This document shows, piece after piece, positions 6,660 to 13,752 of a stretch of DNA of 13,799 bases (its first letter is position 1; every line of letters starts with the position of its first letter). The notes under the pieces are model-generated. The model ran no database searches, had not been told where the DNA came from, and worked only from the letters and a program-made list of their open reading frames with translations. The position numbers and the translations under genes are program-made. Source of the stretch: CAYJMQ01 sp964371555 (GTDB taxonomy: Bacteria; Bdellovibrionota; JACOXK01; 2-02-FULL-40-11); assembly GCA_964371555.1 (NCBI GenBank), contig CAYJMQ010000055.1, positions 1 through 13,799 of the forward strand, read 5' to 3'.

Positions 6660-8935
6660 TGGAAGGGCTTAATCCAAGACAGCGTGATGCCGTTGAGGCA
6701 TTAGATGGTCCACTGCTCGTGATTGCCGGGGCGGGGAGTGGAAAGACGCGGGTTCTGACCTGCCGAATTGCGCGATTGCTCGAAACAAAGCGGGCGTATC
6801 CTGAAAATATTTTGGCCGTTACCTTTACGAACAAGGCGGCCCGCGAGATGCAGGATCGCATTGTCTCCATGCTGGGCCAGCGGGCATATCAACTTCGGCT
6901 GAGCACCTTCCACTCAGCATGCGTGCGAATCTTAAGAAAAGAGATTGAGATTCTGGGATATGACCCTCAATTTGTGATTTATGATGATCATGACCAGCTG
7001 ACGCTGATCCGGCAGTGCTTAAAGAGACTCAATGTCGATGAATCGCAATTTACGCCACGGATGGTTCAGGGTCAGATTGAAAAAATTAAAAATCGGGCGA
7101 TGTCTCTGGAAGATTTTTTAAAAAAAGGGATTTCTCTTCATGAAAAGAAGGTTGGCCAGATCATAGAACTCTATCAGTCTGAGCTTAAAAAGGGTTCCGC
7201 GCTCGACTTTGGGGATTTAATTTCACTGACCGTTCATATCTTTAAAAAACATCCAAAAATCCTTCAAAAATACCGGGACCAGTTTCGCTACTGCCTTGTG
7301 GATGAATATCAGGATACGAATCATGTCCAATATCTTTTAATGAAGCTTTTGTGCGAAGAGCATCAAAATCTCTGTGTGGTCGGGGATGAAGATCAATCGA
7401 TCTACAGCTGGCGCGGCGCCGATATTTCAAACATTCTCTCATTTGAAAAAGATTTTCCAAAGGCAAAAGTCATTAAACTTGAACAGAATTACCGATCCAC
7501 AAAAACGATTATTGAAGCCTCTTCCCATCTCATTGCAAATAACCGGAATCGCAAACCCAAAAAACTCTGGACTGAGAATGGGAAGGGTTCTTCGATTCGA
7601 TCGGTCCGTATCGAAGATGAATATGAAGAGGCGAGATTTGTGGCTCAACGAATTTTAAAACAAATAGAAGAAGGAGAGACGCTTTCCGGCTTTGCCATCT
7701 TCTACCGCACGAATGCCCAGTCGCGTGTATTTGAAGAAGTGCTCCGGGAATATCGGATCCCCTATCAGATTTTTGGTGGGATCCATTTTTATGGACGCGC
7801 TGAAATTAAAGATATGCTTGGATATATGAAACTCATTTCAAATCCAAAAGATAATGTCAGTTTTTTAAGGATTGTGAATGTCCCGGCGCGGGGGATTGGA
7901 AAGGTAACACTTGAGAAAGTTGCAAGGCTCTCTGAAAAAGAGGGGTGTTCTTTTTTTGAAGCTGCCAGGCTCTTTTCAAAACAAGATGATCGATCGGCGC
8001 CCAAGTTGAAAGAGTTTGTGGATAAGATGGGGGTATTTATCGATAAGAGTAAAAGGCTGAATTTGCAAGCTCTCTATCATGAAATCATCGATCAAACCCG
8101 GTATGTTGAGATCTTAAAGGAGGAAAAGACAATTGAGGCGCTTTCACGCATTGAGAATCTGGAAGAGCTCGATTCGGCTTTCGCGGAATTTATCAAGCGT
8201 CATCCAGAGGCAACGCTTGAACGCTATTTGGAGGAAATCTCGCTTGTCAGCGATATTGACACGCTTGATGAAACCGAAGAATTCGTAAAGATGATGACAT
8301 TTCATTCGGCCAAAGGGCTTGAGTTTCCGACGGTATTTATGGTGGGGATGGAAGAGGGGCTCTTTCCTTATCATCGGGTTGATCTCGATCTTTTTGAACT
8401 CGAAGAGGAGCGGAGACTCTGTTATGTCGGCATGACACGGGCCAGAAAAAACCTTTATTTAACACACGCAACGTCCCGGAGGGTTCATGGTTCGATACAA
8501 TTTAATCTCCCCTCCCGTTTTTTAGATGAGATGCCAAAAGAGTGTATCGAGAAAGATGATTTAAGGCGAAGCGCACGAATTTTTCACAGGCGTCGGTCCG
8601 CGAAACGTGGGCGACTACTCACAAACAGTCATTCTGAGGGAGCGTCAGCGACCGACAGTCATTCTGAGGGAGCGTTAGCGACCGAAGAATCTCTCACTGA
8701 ATCCGATTTTTCATCCGACTCTTCCTTTGATGATGACTTTAATCAGTCCCCCCCCAAAAGACTCTTTTCATCTGGCGAGCGTGTCCATCACTCCTCATTT
8801 GGGAGAGGGGTGATCTGTCGCGTTGAGGGGGAAGAAGAGCATACCAAGCTCACGATCAAATTCGACAGCGGCTATGTGAAAAAGTTTCTTGCAGCACAGT
8901 CCCCGTTGCAGAAGCTTGCGGCTGAAATCGCTTGA
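6659..8935 (+). CDS. PcrA/UvrD-family superfamily 1A DNA helicase
   Basis: ATP-driven 3'-5' DNA helicase of the Rep/UvrD/PcrA family, acting in repair and removal of proteins from DNA. All main motifs are present: Q-motif region NPRQRDAV, Walker A AGAGSGKT (23-30), TFTNKAAREM, DEYQDTN (215-221, Walker B), GDEDQSIYSWRGAD (about 242-255), EQNYRST, FHSAKGLEFP (about 545-555) and VGMTRARKNL (about 587-596). The C-terminus (about 704-750) is the Tudor-like domain of PcrA/UvrD, with GERVHHSSFGRGV. At 758 aa it is longer than the usual 720-740. Part of the excess is a repeat-derived linker at about 656-675 (NSHSEGASAT then DSHSEGALAT). A run of eight C (8748-8755) lies just before the Tudor-like domain. 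Its ATG overlaps the glmS stop as TAATG. UvrD and PcrA cannot be separated from sequence alone. Confidence 0.95.
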   Translation: MEGLNPRQRDAVEALDGPLLVIAGAGSGKTRVLTCRIARLLETKRAYPENILAVTFTNKAAREMQDRIVSMLGQRAYQLRLSTFHSACVRILRKEIEILGYDPQFVIYDDHDQLTLIRQCLKRLNVDESQFTPRMVQGQIEKIKNRAMSLEDFLKKGISLHEKKVGQIIELYQSELKKGSALDFGDLISLTVHIFKKHPKILQKYRDQFRYCLVDEYQDTNHVQYLLMKLLCEEHQNLCVVGDEDQSIYSWRGADISNILSFEKDFPKAKVIKLEQNYRSTKTIIEASSHLIANNRNRKPKKLWTENGKGSSIRSVRIEDEYEEARFVAQRILKQIEEGETLSGFAIFYRTNAQSRVFEEVLREYRIPYQIFGGIHFYGRAEIKDMLGYMKLISNPKDNVSFLRIVNVPARGIGKVTLEKVARLSEKEGCSFFEAARLFSKQDDRSAPKLKEFVDKMGVFIDKSKRLNLQALYHEIIDQTRYVEILKEEKTIEALSRIENLEELDSAFAEFIKRHPEATLERYLEEISLVSDIDTLDETEEFVKMMTFHSAKGLEFPTVFMVGMEEGLFPYHRVDLDLFELEEERRLCYVGMTRARKNLYLTHATSRRVHGSIQFNLPSRFLDEMPKECIEKDDLRRSARIFHRRRSAKRGRLLTNSHSEGASATDSHSEGALATEESLTESDFSSDSSFDDDFNQSPPKRLFSSGERVHHSSFGRGVICRVEGEEEHTKLTIKFDSGYVKKFLAAQSPLQKLAAEIA
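8624..8693 (+). repeat. In-frame palindromic repeat element within the helicase gene (two 30-bp units)
   Basis: Two tandem 30-bp units (8625-8654 and 8655-8684) differ at a single base (GCGTCAGCG versus GCGTTAGCG). The first lacks its right arm. The second continues into AGAATCTC and is a complete palindrome (8661-8690): outer stem ATTCT/AGAAT, tandem GA mismatches, a GG/CC stem, a second GA pair, a GC/GC stem and a GTTA loop. The unit length equals ten codons, so the frame is kept and it encodes two decapeptide repeats. The GTCATTCTGAG start and outer arms match the intergenic copy at 8-32 (minus strand). Confidence 0.85.
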
Positions 8936-8966
8936 TTTTTGATATTCATTTAAACAAGATCGTAAC

Positions 8967-10364
8967 ATGAAACATGAAGATCGCCCTGTTATCTGTATCC
9001 AGGGGCTCGGATTCGTTGGGGCCGCCATGGCGATTGCGACAGCGATTGCAAAAAACGCGGATGGATCCCCCTGTTTCAATGTGATCGGCATAGATCGTCC
9101 GACTGCAGAAGGAGTAAATAAAATGGATGCGATCAACAGGGGCGTCCTCCCTTTTGATACGTCAGACCTGTTCATGCTGAAAGCGCTGCAGAATGCCCAC
9201 AAGACGGGGAATATTTCGGCAACGGCAGATGCCAAAGTGATTGAACAGGCGGAAGTTGTTATTGTCGATATTCCATTTGACATTGTCTATTTCGAAAAAA
9301 AACCGATATTAGCCCTTGAAAATTTTCGTGCTGGCGTACAAACGGTCGGAAAATATATCAAATCTGGCGCGCTTCTTTTGATTGAAACAACGGTCCCCCC
9401 CGGCGCCTGCGAAAAAATAGTTGTCCCTGAAATAGAGGCTTCTTTGCAGAGCCGAGGCTTACCAAGAAATGCTGTTCACGTTGCCTATTCGTATGAACGG
9501 GTCATGCCGGGGTCCCAATATCTCAATTCAATCATAAACTTCTGGCGTGTTTATGCCGGCCATACCCCTGAGGCGGCAGACCGATGTCGCGATTTTCTGT
9601 CGAAAATCATTGACACAGAAAAATATCCACTCACCTGCCTCACTTCAATGAGGGCCGTCGAAACCTGTAAAATCCTTGAAAACAGCTATCGGGCGACAAC
9701 GATCGCAATGATGGAAGAATGGCGGCATTTTGCGGAAGCAATCGGCGTCGATCTTTTTGAAATCATCTCTGCCATTCGCCTTCGGCCGACACATTCAAAT
9801 ATGCGTGAGCCGGGGTTTGGGGTGGGGGGCTATTGCCTGACAAAAGACCCGCTCTTTGCAAAAATTTCCGCCGATCATTTTTTCCATTTGCCTGATATTA
9901 GATTTCCATTTTGTGAATCAGCGGTAAAGGTCAATGAGCAAATGCCTTTGAGCAGCCTCAATACATTAGAAAAACTGTTGGGAGGGGCTCTCAAAGATAA
10001 GACGATCCTTATGATGGGGGTCAGTTATGCCCCGGATGTGAGTGATACCAGAAAGTCTCCATCGGAGATTTTTGTGTGCCACGCGCTCGATCGGGGGGCT
10101 ACCGTCATTTGTCATGATCCATACGTGAAATACTGGACTGAATTGCAAATGGAATTAAATCCCGAGTTGCCACCCACCAATGATTTGGATTGTGTTGTTT
10201 TAGCCGTTGGACATGAGATGTACCGTGAATTTAATTTTCCCAGATGGCTTAAAAAATCGAGGCCGCTGATTTTCGATGCCAACCATATTTTATCTCCCAC
10301 CCAAATCGCGCAATTGAAAGAGACAGGGAGTGAAATCTACGCTGTCGGGCGGGGAAAAATTTAG
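8967..10364 (+). CDS. Nucleotide-sugar dehydrogenase (UDP-glucose/GDP-mannose dehydrogenase family)
   Basis: Predicted NAD-dependent enzyme oxidising C6 of an NDP-sugar to the uronic acid in two steps through a Cys thioester. The 465 residues fit the family: N-terminal Rossmann motif GLGFVG (13-18), ETTVPPG (140-146), central segment ETCKILENSYRA (232-243) with K235 and N239 as expected catalytic residues, and FGVGGYC with the nucleophile C290 followed by TKDP. The C-terminal domain has GVSYAPDVSDTRKSPS (351-366), a standard signature. Two motifs deviate from common forms: YSYERVMPG instead of SPERxxPG, and GYC instead of GHC. ETTVPPG recalls the WecC/WbpA/TviB group acting on UDP-HexNAc rather than UDP-glucose, but the substrate is uncertain. 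It starts 31 nt after the helicase gene with a weak ribosome site and abuts the next gene. Confidence 0.88.
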   Translation: MKHEDRPVICIQGLGFVGAAMAIATAIAKNADGSPCFNVIGIDRPTAEGVNKMDAINRGVLPFDTSDLFMLKALQNAHKTGNISATADAKVIEQAEVVIVDIPFDIVYFEKKPILALENFRAGVQTVGKYIKSGALLLIETTVPPGACEKIVVPEIEASLQSRGLPRNAVHVAYSYERVMPGSQYLNSIINFWRVYAGHTPEAADRCRDFLSKIIDTEKYPLTCLTSMRAVETCKILENSYRATTIAMMEEWRHFAEAIGVDLFEIISAIRLRPTHSNMREPGFGVGGYCLTKDPLFAKISADHFFHLPDIRFPFCESAVKVNEQMPLSSLNTLEKLLGGALKDKTILMMGVSYAPDVSDTRKSPSEIFVCHALDRGATVICHDPYVKYWTELQMELNPELPPTNDLDCVVLAVGHEMYREFNFPRWLKKSRPLIFDANHILSPTQIAQLKETGSEIYAVGRGKI

Positions 10365-11369
10365 GTGGCAAGGATTCTCATCACCGGTGGAGCCGGTTTT
10401 ATCGGCTATCACCTGGCAAGAAGGCTCTTAAATGATAATCATTACGTCGATCTCATCGACAATTTTTCGCGTGGCAACTCTGATACTGGGTTTAAAGAAT
10501 TGCTGAACCACCCAAATGTTGCTTTTTTCAATATCGATCTTTTGGATTCGAGAGCCCTCTTTGAATTGCCGAGATTGCCAAAGCTGCCAAAGCTGAAAGA
10601 TACGTATGAGTATATTTTTCATTTCGCGGCACTAATCGGGGTAAAACATGTGCTTAGAGATCCTTTTTCTGTGCTTTATAAGAACACCTCGATGCTGAAT
10701 CATCTGATCCAATTTGCGAAGCAACAGCCGCATCTGCGGCGGCTTGTTTTTTCTTCAACCAGCGAGGTTTATGCGGGGACATTACAATACTTTCAGATTC
10801 CTTTCCCGACGCCGGAGGAGACCCCGCTTACGATTACTGAGCTCTCCCATCCCAGGACCTCTTATATGCTCTCCAAGATTTATGGCGAAGCGCTCTGTCA
10901 TTATTCAGATCTCCCTTTTACCGCTGTTCGTCTTCACAATATTTATGGCATGCGCATGGGAGGCGACCATGTCATTCCCGAATTATTGATGAAAGCGCAC
11001 CATGCCTCGCCAGGATCGGAATTACTTGTCCAAAACGCGTCTCATTCAAGAACATTTTGCTTCATTGAGGATGCGGTAGAGATGGTGGTGCGTCTGTCTG
11101 AGCATCCAGAATCTGTTGGCAAAGTCTTAAATGTAGGGAACCAGGCTCCTGAAATAACGATTGGGGATCTCGCCCTGGAAATTGTAAAAATAATGAAAAA
11201 AAAGATTACCGTTGTTCCGCCTGTTGTTCCGATGGATGGGCCAGCCCATTCCCCGTTACGGAGATGCCCCGATATGACAAAGACGCAGGGACTGATAGGG
11301 TATTTCCCTAAAATTGATCTTGCCACTGGTCTTCGCCAAACTTATGATTGGTATCGGGTTAATTTTTGA
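10365..11369 (+). CDS. NAD-dependent epimerase/dehydratase (extended SDR), sugar-nucleotide type
   Basis: Extended short-chain dehydrogenase of 334 residues, acting on an NDP-sugar. It has the NAD-binding TGGAGFIG (7-14), HFAALIGV (86-93), the active-site strand SSTSEVYA (130-137) and YMLSK with Y167 and K171. The TSEVY form is typical of 4,6-dehydratases (LegB/RmlB-like) and UDP-glucuronate decarboxylases, rather than plain 4-epimerases. With the dehydrogenase next door, UDP-glucuronate decarboxylase is one option; with the LegC-like aminotransferase downstream, 4,6-dehydratase is another. It starts with GTG directly after the dehydrogenase TAG and ends in a TGATG overlap with the aminotransferase, strong evidence for one operon. 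A Leu-Pro-Lys tripeptide repeat (68-78) is inserted in a surface region. Confidence 0.87.
   Translation: MARILITGGAGFIGYHLARRLLNDNHYVDLIDNFSRGNSDTGFKELLNHPNVAFFNIDLLDSRALFELPRLPKLPKLKDTYEYIFHFAALIGVKHVLRDPFSVLYKNTSMLNHLIQFAKQQPHLRRLVFSSTSEVYAGTLQYFQIPFPTPEETPLTITELSHPRTSYMLSKIYGEALCHYSDLPFTAVRLHNIYGMRMGGDHVIPELLMKAHHASPGSELLVQNASHSRTFCFIEDAVEMVVRLSEHPESVGKVLNVGNQAPEITIGDLALEIVKIMKKKITVVPPVVPMDGPAHSPLRRCPDMTKTQGLIGYFPKIDLATGLRQTYDWYRVNF
10566..10601 (+). repeat. 9-bp in-frame tandem microrepeat in the SDR gene
   Basis: Successive 9-bp units TTGCCGAGA, TTGCCAAAG, CTGCCAAAG and CTGAAAGAT encode LPR, LPK, LPK and LKD. The two central units differ by one base. The unit length is three codons, so the copy number could change without breaking the frame. 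Confidence 0.7.
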
Positions 11370-12505
11370 TGATTCCACTCTCTGAGCCCCATTTTTCGGG
11401 GAACGAATGGCGATATGTCAAGGAATGCCTCGATAGCGGATGGGTATCGTCGGTCGGGCGTTATGTGTCAGAATTTGAAGAAAAGATCGCCCGCTATGTT
11501 GGAGTAGGGCATGCCGTTGCGACAGTCAATGGAACCTCAGCGCTTCATGTTGCATTGCGAACGCTGGAGGTTGGTCAGGGGGATGAGGTTCTTGTTCCAA
11601 CGCTCACCTTCGTTGCCACTGCAAATGTTGTCAGCTACTGCGGGGCAACGCCTCTCTTTATGGATTGTGTTCCAACCACACTCTGTCTCGATATCGAAAA
11701 GGTATCCGATTTTCTCATCAATGAAACAGAGCAAAAAAGGGATGGCCGATACAACAAAAAAACAAAGCGAAGAATCAAAGCGATCATTCCGGTTCATCTT
11801 TTCGGTCACGCCGTGGATATTGCCCCCTTGGTCAGCCTCTGTGAAGAATACCGTATCTCGCTTGTTGAGGACGCATGCGAGAGTTTGGGGACAACCTATC
11901 ATGGGAAGCAGACAGGTTCTTTTGGGGATGTCGGCTGTTTCTCTTTCAATGGGAATAAAATCATTACGACCGGTGGCGGGGGGATGGTAGTTACCGGGGA
12001 TGAAAAACTTGCAAATCGGATCAGACATCTTGTTACTCAGGCCAAAAGGGGAGGGCTCGATTATTTTCATGATGAGATCGGCTATAATTTCAGGTTATCA
12101 AACATGCAGAGCGCTTTGGGGGTCGCACAGCTCGAAAATCTCGGGCGTTTTATAGAGATCAAGAGAAAAAATGCCCTTCTATATAGAGATCTTCTCAAAG
12201 AGATTGATATAGAGATGATCTGGGAGCCGCCTAATACCCAGAGCAATTTTTGGTTTTATACGATGCACGTTCCACAGGATCATAAAAATCCCCTGCTTCA
12301 GTGGCTCATTTCAAAAGATATTCAGGTCAGATCTGTCTGGAATCCGCTCCATCTGCTGCCGATCTATTCCACTTGCGGGAGCTATTTCATTGAACACGCA
12401 AATCATGCCTTCAGCCAATGTATTAATCTGCCTTGCAGTGTGACGTTGACCGAGGCTGATATAGAATTTATTGTGAGTCGGATTAAAGACTATTTCAGGC
12501 GATAG
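11369..12505 (+). CDS. DegT/DnrJ/EryC1/StrS-family sugar aminotransferase, LegC-like
   Basis: PLP-dependent transaminase that aminates a keto NDP-sugar, using glutamate in known members. The 378-residue product shows NGTSALH (54-60, phosphate binding), IIPVHLFGHAVD (139-150), VEDACESLG with D168 (pyridine nitrogen contact) and SFNGNKIITTGGGGMVVT, where K197 is the Schiff-base lysine. The opening SEPHFSGNEWRYVKECLDSG and the GNK-ITTGGGG form resemble the LegC subgroup (4-amination of UDP- or GDP-4-keto-6-deoxy-HexNAc) more than the WbpE subgroup, where the lysine context is usually different. The reading frame can start at TTG 11366, but ATG 11369 gives the TGATG overlap with the upstream gene and is preferred. 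It ends 18 nt from a convergent gene. Confidence 0.9.
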   Translation: MIPLSEPHFSGNEWRYVKECLDSGWVSSVGRYVSEFEEKIARYVGVGHAVATVNGTSALHVALRTLEVGQGDEVLVPTLTFVATANVVSYCGATPLFMDCVPTTLCLDIEKVSDFLINETEQKRDGRYNKKTKRRIKAIIPVHLFGHAVDIAPLVSLCEEYRISLVEDACESLGTTYHGKQTGSFGDVGCFSFNGNKIITTGGGGMVVTGDEKLANRIRHLVTQAKRGGLDYFHDEIGYNFRLSNMQSALGVAQLENLGRFIEIKRKNALLYRDLLKEIDIEMIWEPPNTQSNFWFYTMHVPQDHKNPLLQWLISKDIQVRSVWNPLHLLPIYSTCGSYFIEHANHAFSQCINLPCSVTLTEADIEFIVSRIKDYFRR

Positions 12506-12536
12506 ATAAGGCCTCATGATCTTTCAGCTATCTATC
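12501..12536. terminator. Possible weak bidirectional terminator between convergent genes
   Basis: GATAGATA (12501-12508) and TATCTATC (12529-12536) form an 8-bp inverted repeat around a 20-nt loop, spanning both stop codons. The plus-strand side is followed by a mixed T/C tract (TCTTTCTCC). The stem is AT-rich and the loop long, so any termination would be weak. Confidence 0.3.
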
Positions 12537-13624
12537 TCTTTCTCCCCCTCCACGGAGGACCTATGCAATAACCACAAGTTCGCGTTATATTCGCTCCATT
12601 GTCCCAAATCAAACCAGTGATCGCTGGTTGGGTATACGGAGACCTTTCTTTCCATGCTCACCCTTTCAAGGAGATGATTCATATCGAGGAATGTTTTTTC
12701 CGGAATGAGATTCAAGATCTCAGGCTCAATCACGTAAATCCCAGAATTGATAATAAAATCGTATTTCGGTTTTTCATTAATCGCTTTTAGACGCCCTTCG
12801 CTGATCTCCAATACCCCATAAGGGATGACCACTTCTTTATGATATCCAACCAAACTCAGCGCCGCTTTCTCTTTCTTATGCCACGCTAAAATATTTCTAA
12901 AATTAGCCCGAAGGATAATGTCACAGTTAGTCACAATAAAGGTTTCTTTGATTCGATCTCTCAAAAGAGACAATCCCCCAGCCGTTCCGAGATATTCATC
13001 TTCTTCAACCCAGTTTACTTCATATGGTATCTGATTTTCTTTAAAATAGTTTTTTACAAACTCCTTTTTGTAATTGAGAACGAGAGTAAAATAATGGAAG
13101 TTGAACGCATGGAAGGTATCCATGATTTTTTCTACGAGTGGCTTGTTTCCAATGGGAATCAGCGGTTTAGGCAAGATCCTTGTTAAGGGGTCCATCCGTG
13201 TCCCTTTTCCGCCGCACATAATGACAATCGGTGTTGTTAAAGGGGTTTTTGTCTTTGTTTCGATATGAGCCTTTTCAAGAAAATCGTGCCAGAAAAGAAT
13301 ATCTACGATTTTTCCGTCGTCAGTCAGTATCGGAATGGCCTGAAGCCTTTCCCGAAGTATCAAATTCGCGGCTTTTTTCTGAAATTCATGTTCTTCCCGA
13401 CGCACAAATCTGGGGCTTTTAAACATAATTTTAGAAATCGGGGAGCGGAATCCTTCACCGTCATTAATTAAGGCTCTTCGTATATCGCCATTGGTGACAG
13501 CCCCTATCAACTTTTCGTCTTCATCAACGACAAATAAGATCTGACTCCCTGTTGTCCCCATCTGACGCATCACAGTGAGAAGCGTCGCTTCAGGGGAGAC
13601 GAGGAAAGCTTCGATACCTGACAT
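12524..13624 (-). CDS. CBS-pair plus sugar-phosphate nucleotidyltransferase, PtmE-like
   Basis: Fusion of two CBS motifs (about 5-120) with a nucleotidyltransferase domain (about 132-355); 366 residues from the chosen ATG. CBS evidence is LFVVDEDEKLIGAVTNGDIRRAL (30-52, quoted in part: VVDED and GAVTNGDIRR) and AIPILTDDGKIVDIL (96-110). The transferase has CGGKGTRMDPLT (137-148), PKPLIPIGNKPLVE (152-165), NCD near 233-235 and WFDLGQWSEY (337-346). This architecture matches Campylobacter PtmE, reported to make GDP-glucosamine from glucosamine-1-phosphate and GTP for legionaminic acid. The nucleotide used here is inferred only. CBS domains usually bind adenine nucleotides, suggesting energy-linked control. 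ATG 13624 gives the family-like start; ATG 13654 and TTG 13669 are in frame upstream, and none has a clear ribosome site. It is convergent with the aminotransferase gene. Confidence 0.85.
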   Translation of the reverse strand: MSGIEAFLVSPEATLLTVMRQMGTTGSQILFVVDEDEKLIGAVTNGDIRRALINDGEGFRSPISKIMFKSPRFVRREEHEFQKKAANLILRERLQAIPILTDDGKIVDILFWHDFLEKAHIETKTKTPLTTPIVIMCGGKGTRMDPLTRILPKPLIPIGNKPLVEKIMDTFHAFNFHYFTLVLNYKKEFVKNYFKENQIPYEVNWVEEDEYLGTAGGLSLLRDRIKETFIVTNCDIILRANFRNILAWHKKEKAALSLVGYHKEVVIPYGVLEISEGRLKAINEKPKYDFIINSGIYVIEPEILNLIPEKTFLDMNHLLERVSMERKVSVYPTSDHWFDLGQWSEYNANLWLLHRSSVEGEKEIDS

Positions 13625-13752
13625 AGCAGAGAAAAATATAGCCGACAGATTCATCGGTGTCGAGAACAATATAAATTACGGTGGCAAGGCCTCATTACAA
13701 AACCACTCATCGCAAAAAACTATATAGAGCTTGTTCGGTGATCAAAAATTAT
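13625..13752. other. Upstream region of the PtmE-like gene
   Basis: About 130 bp that should contain the leftward promoter. I see AT-rich patches (TATATT at about 13670, CTATATAG at about 13720) but no convincing paired -35 and -10 boxes, and no coding region. Confidence 0.4.

Noticed and set aside
8625..8684. Tandem units read as a CRISPR or spacer-like array
   Set aside because: The units are contiguous with no spacers and lie in frame in a helicase gene; the other copies are palindromic intergenic repeats. No cas genes are present.
12508..13695. A 10-bp direct repeat (AAGGCCTCAT at 12508-12517 and 13686-13695) bracketing the PtmE-like gene, suggesting a target-site duplication
   Set aside because: Many 10-mers recur by chance in a window this size. 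The left copy lies at a convergent gene junction, no transposase is present, and the enclosed gene resembles its surroundings in composition.
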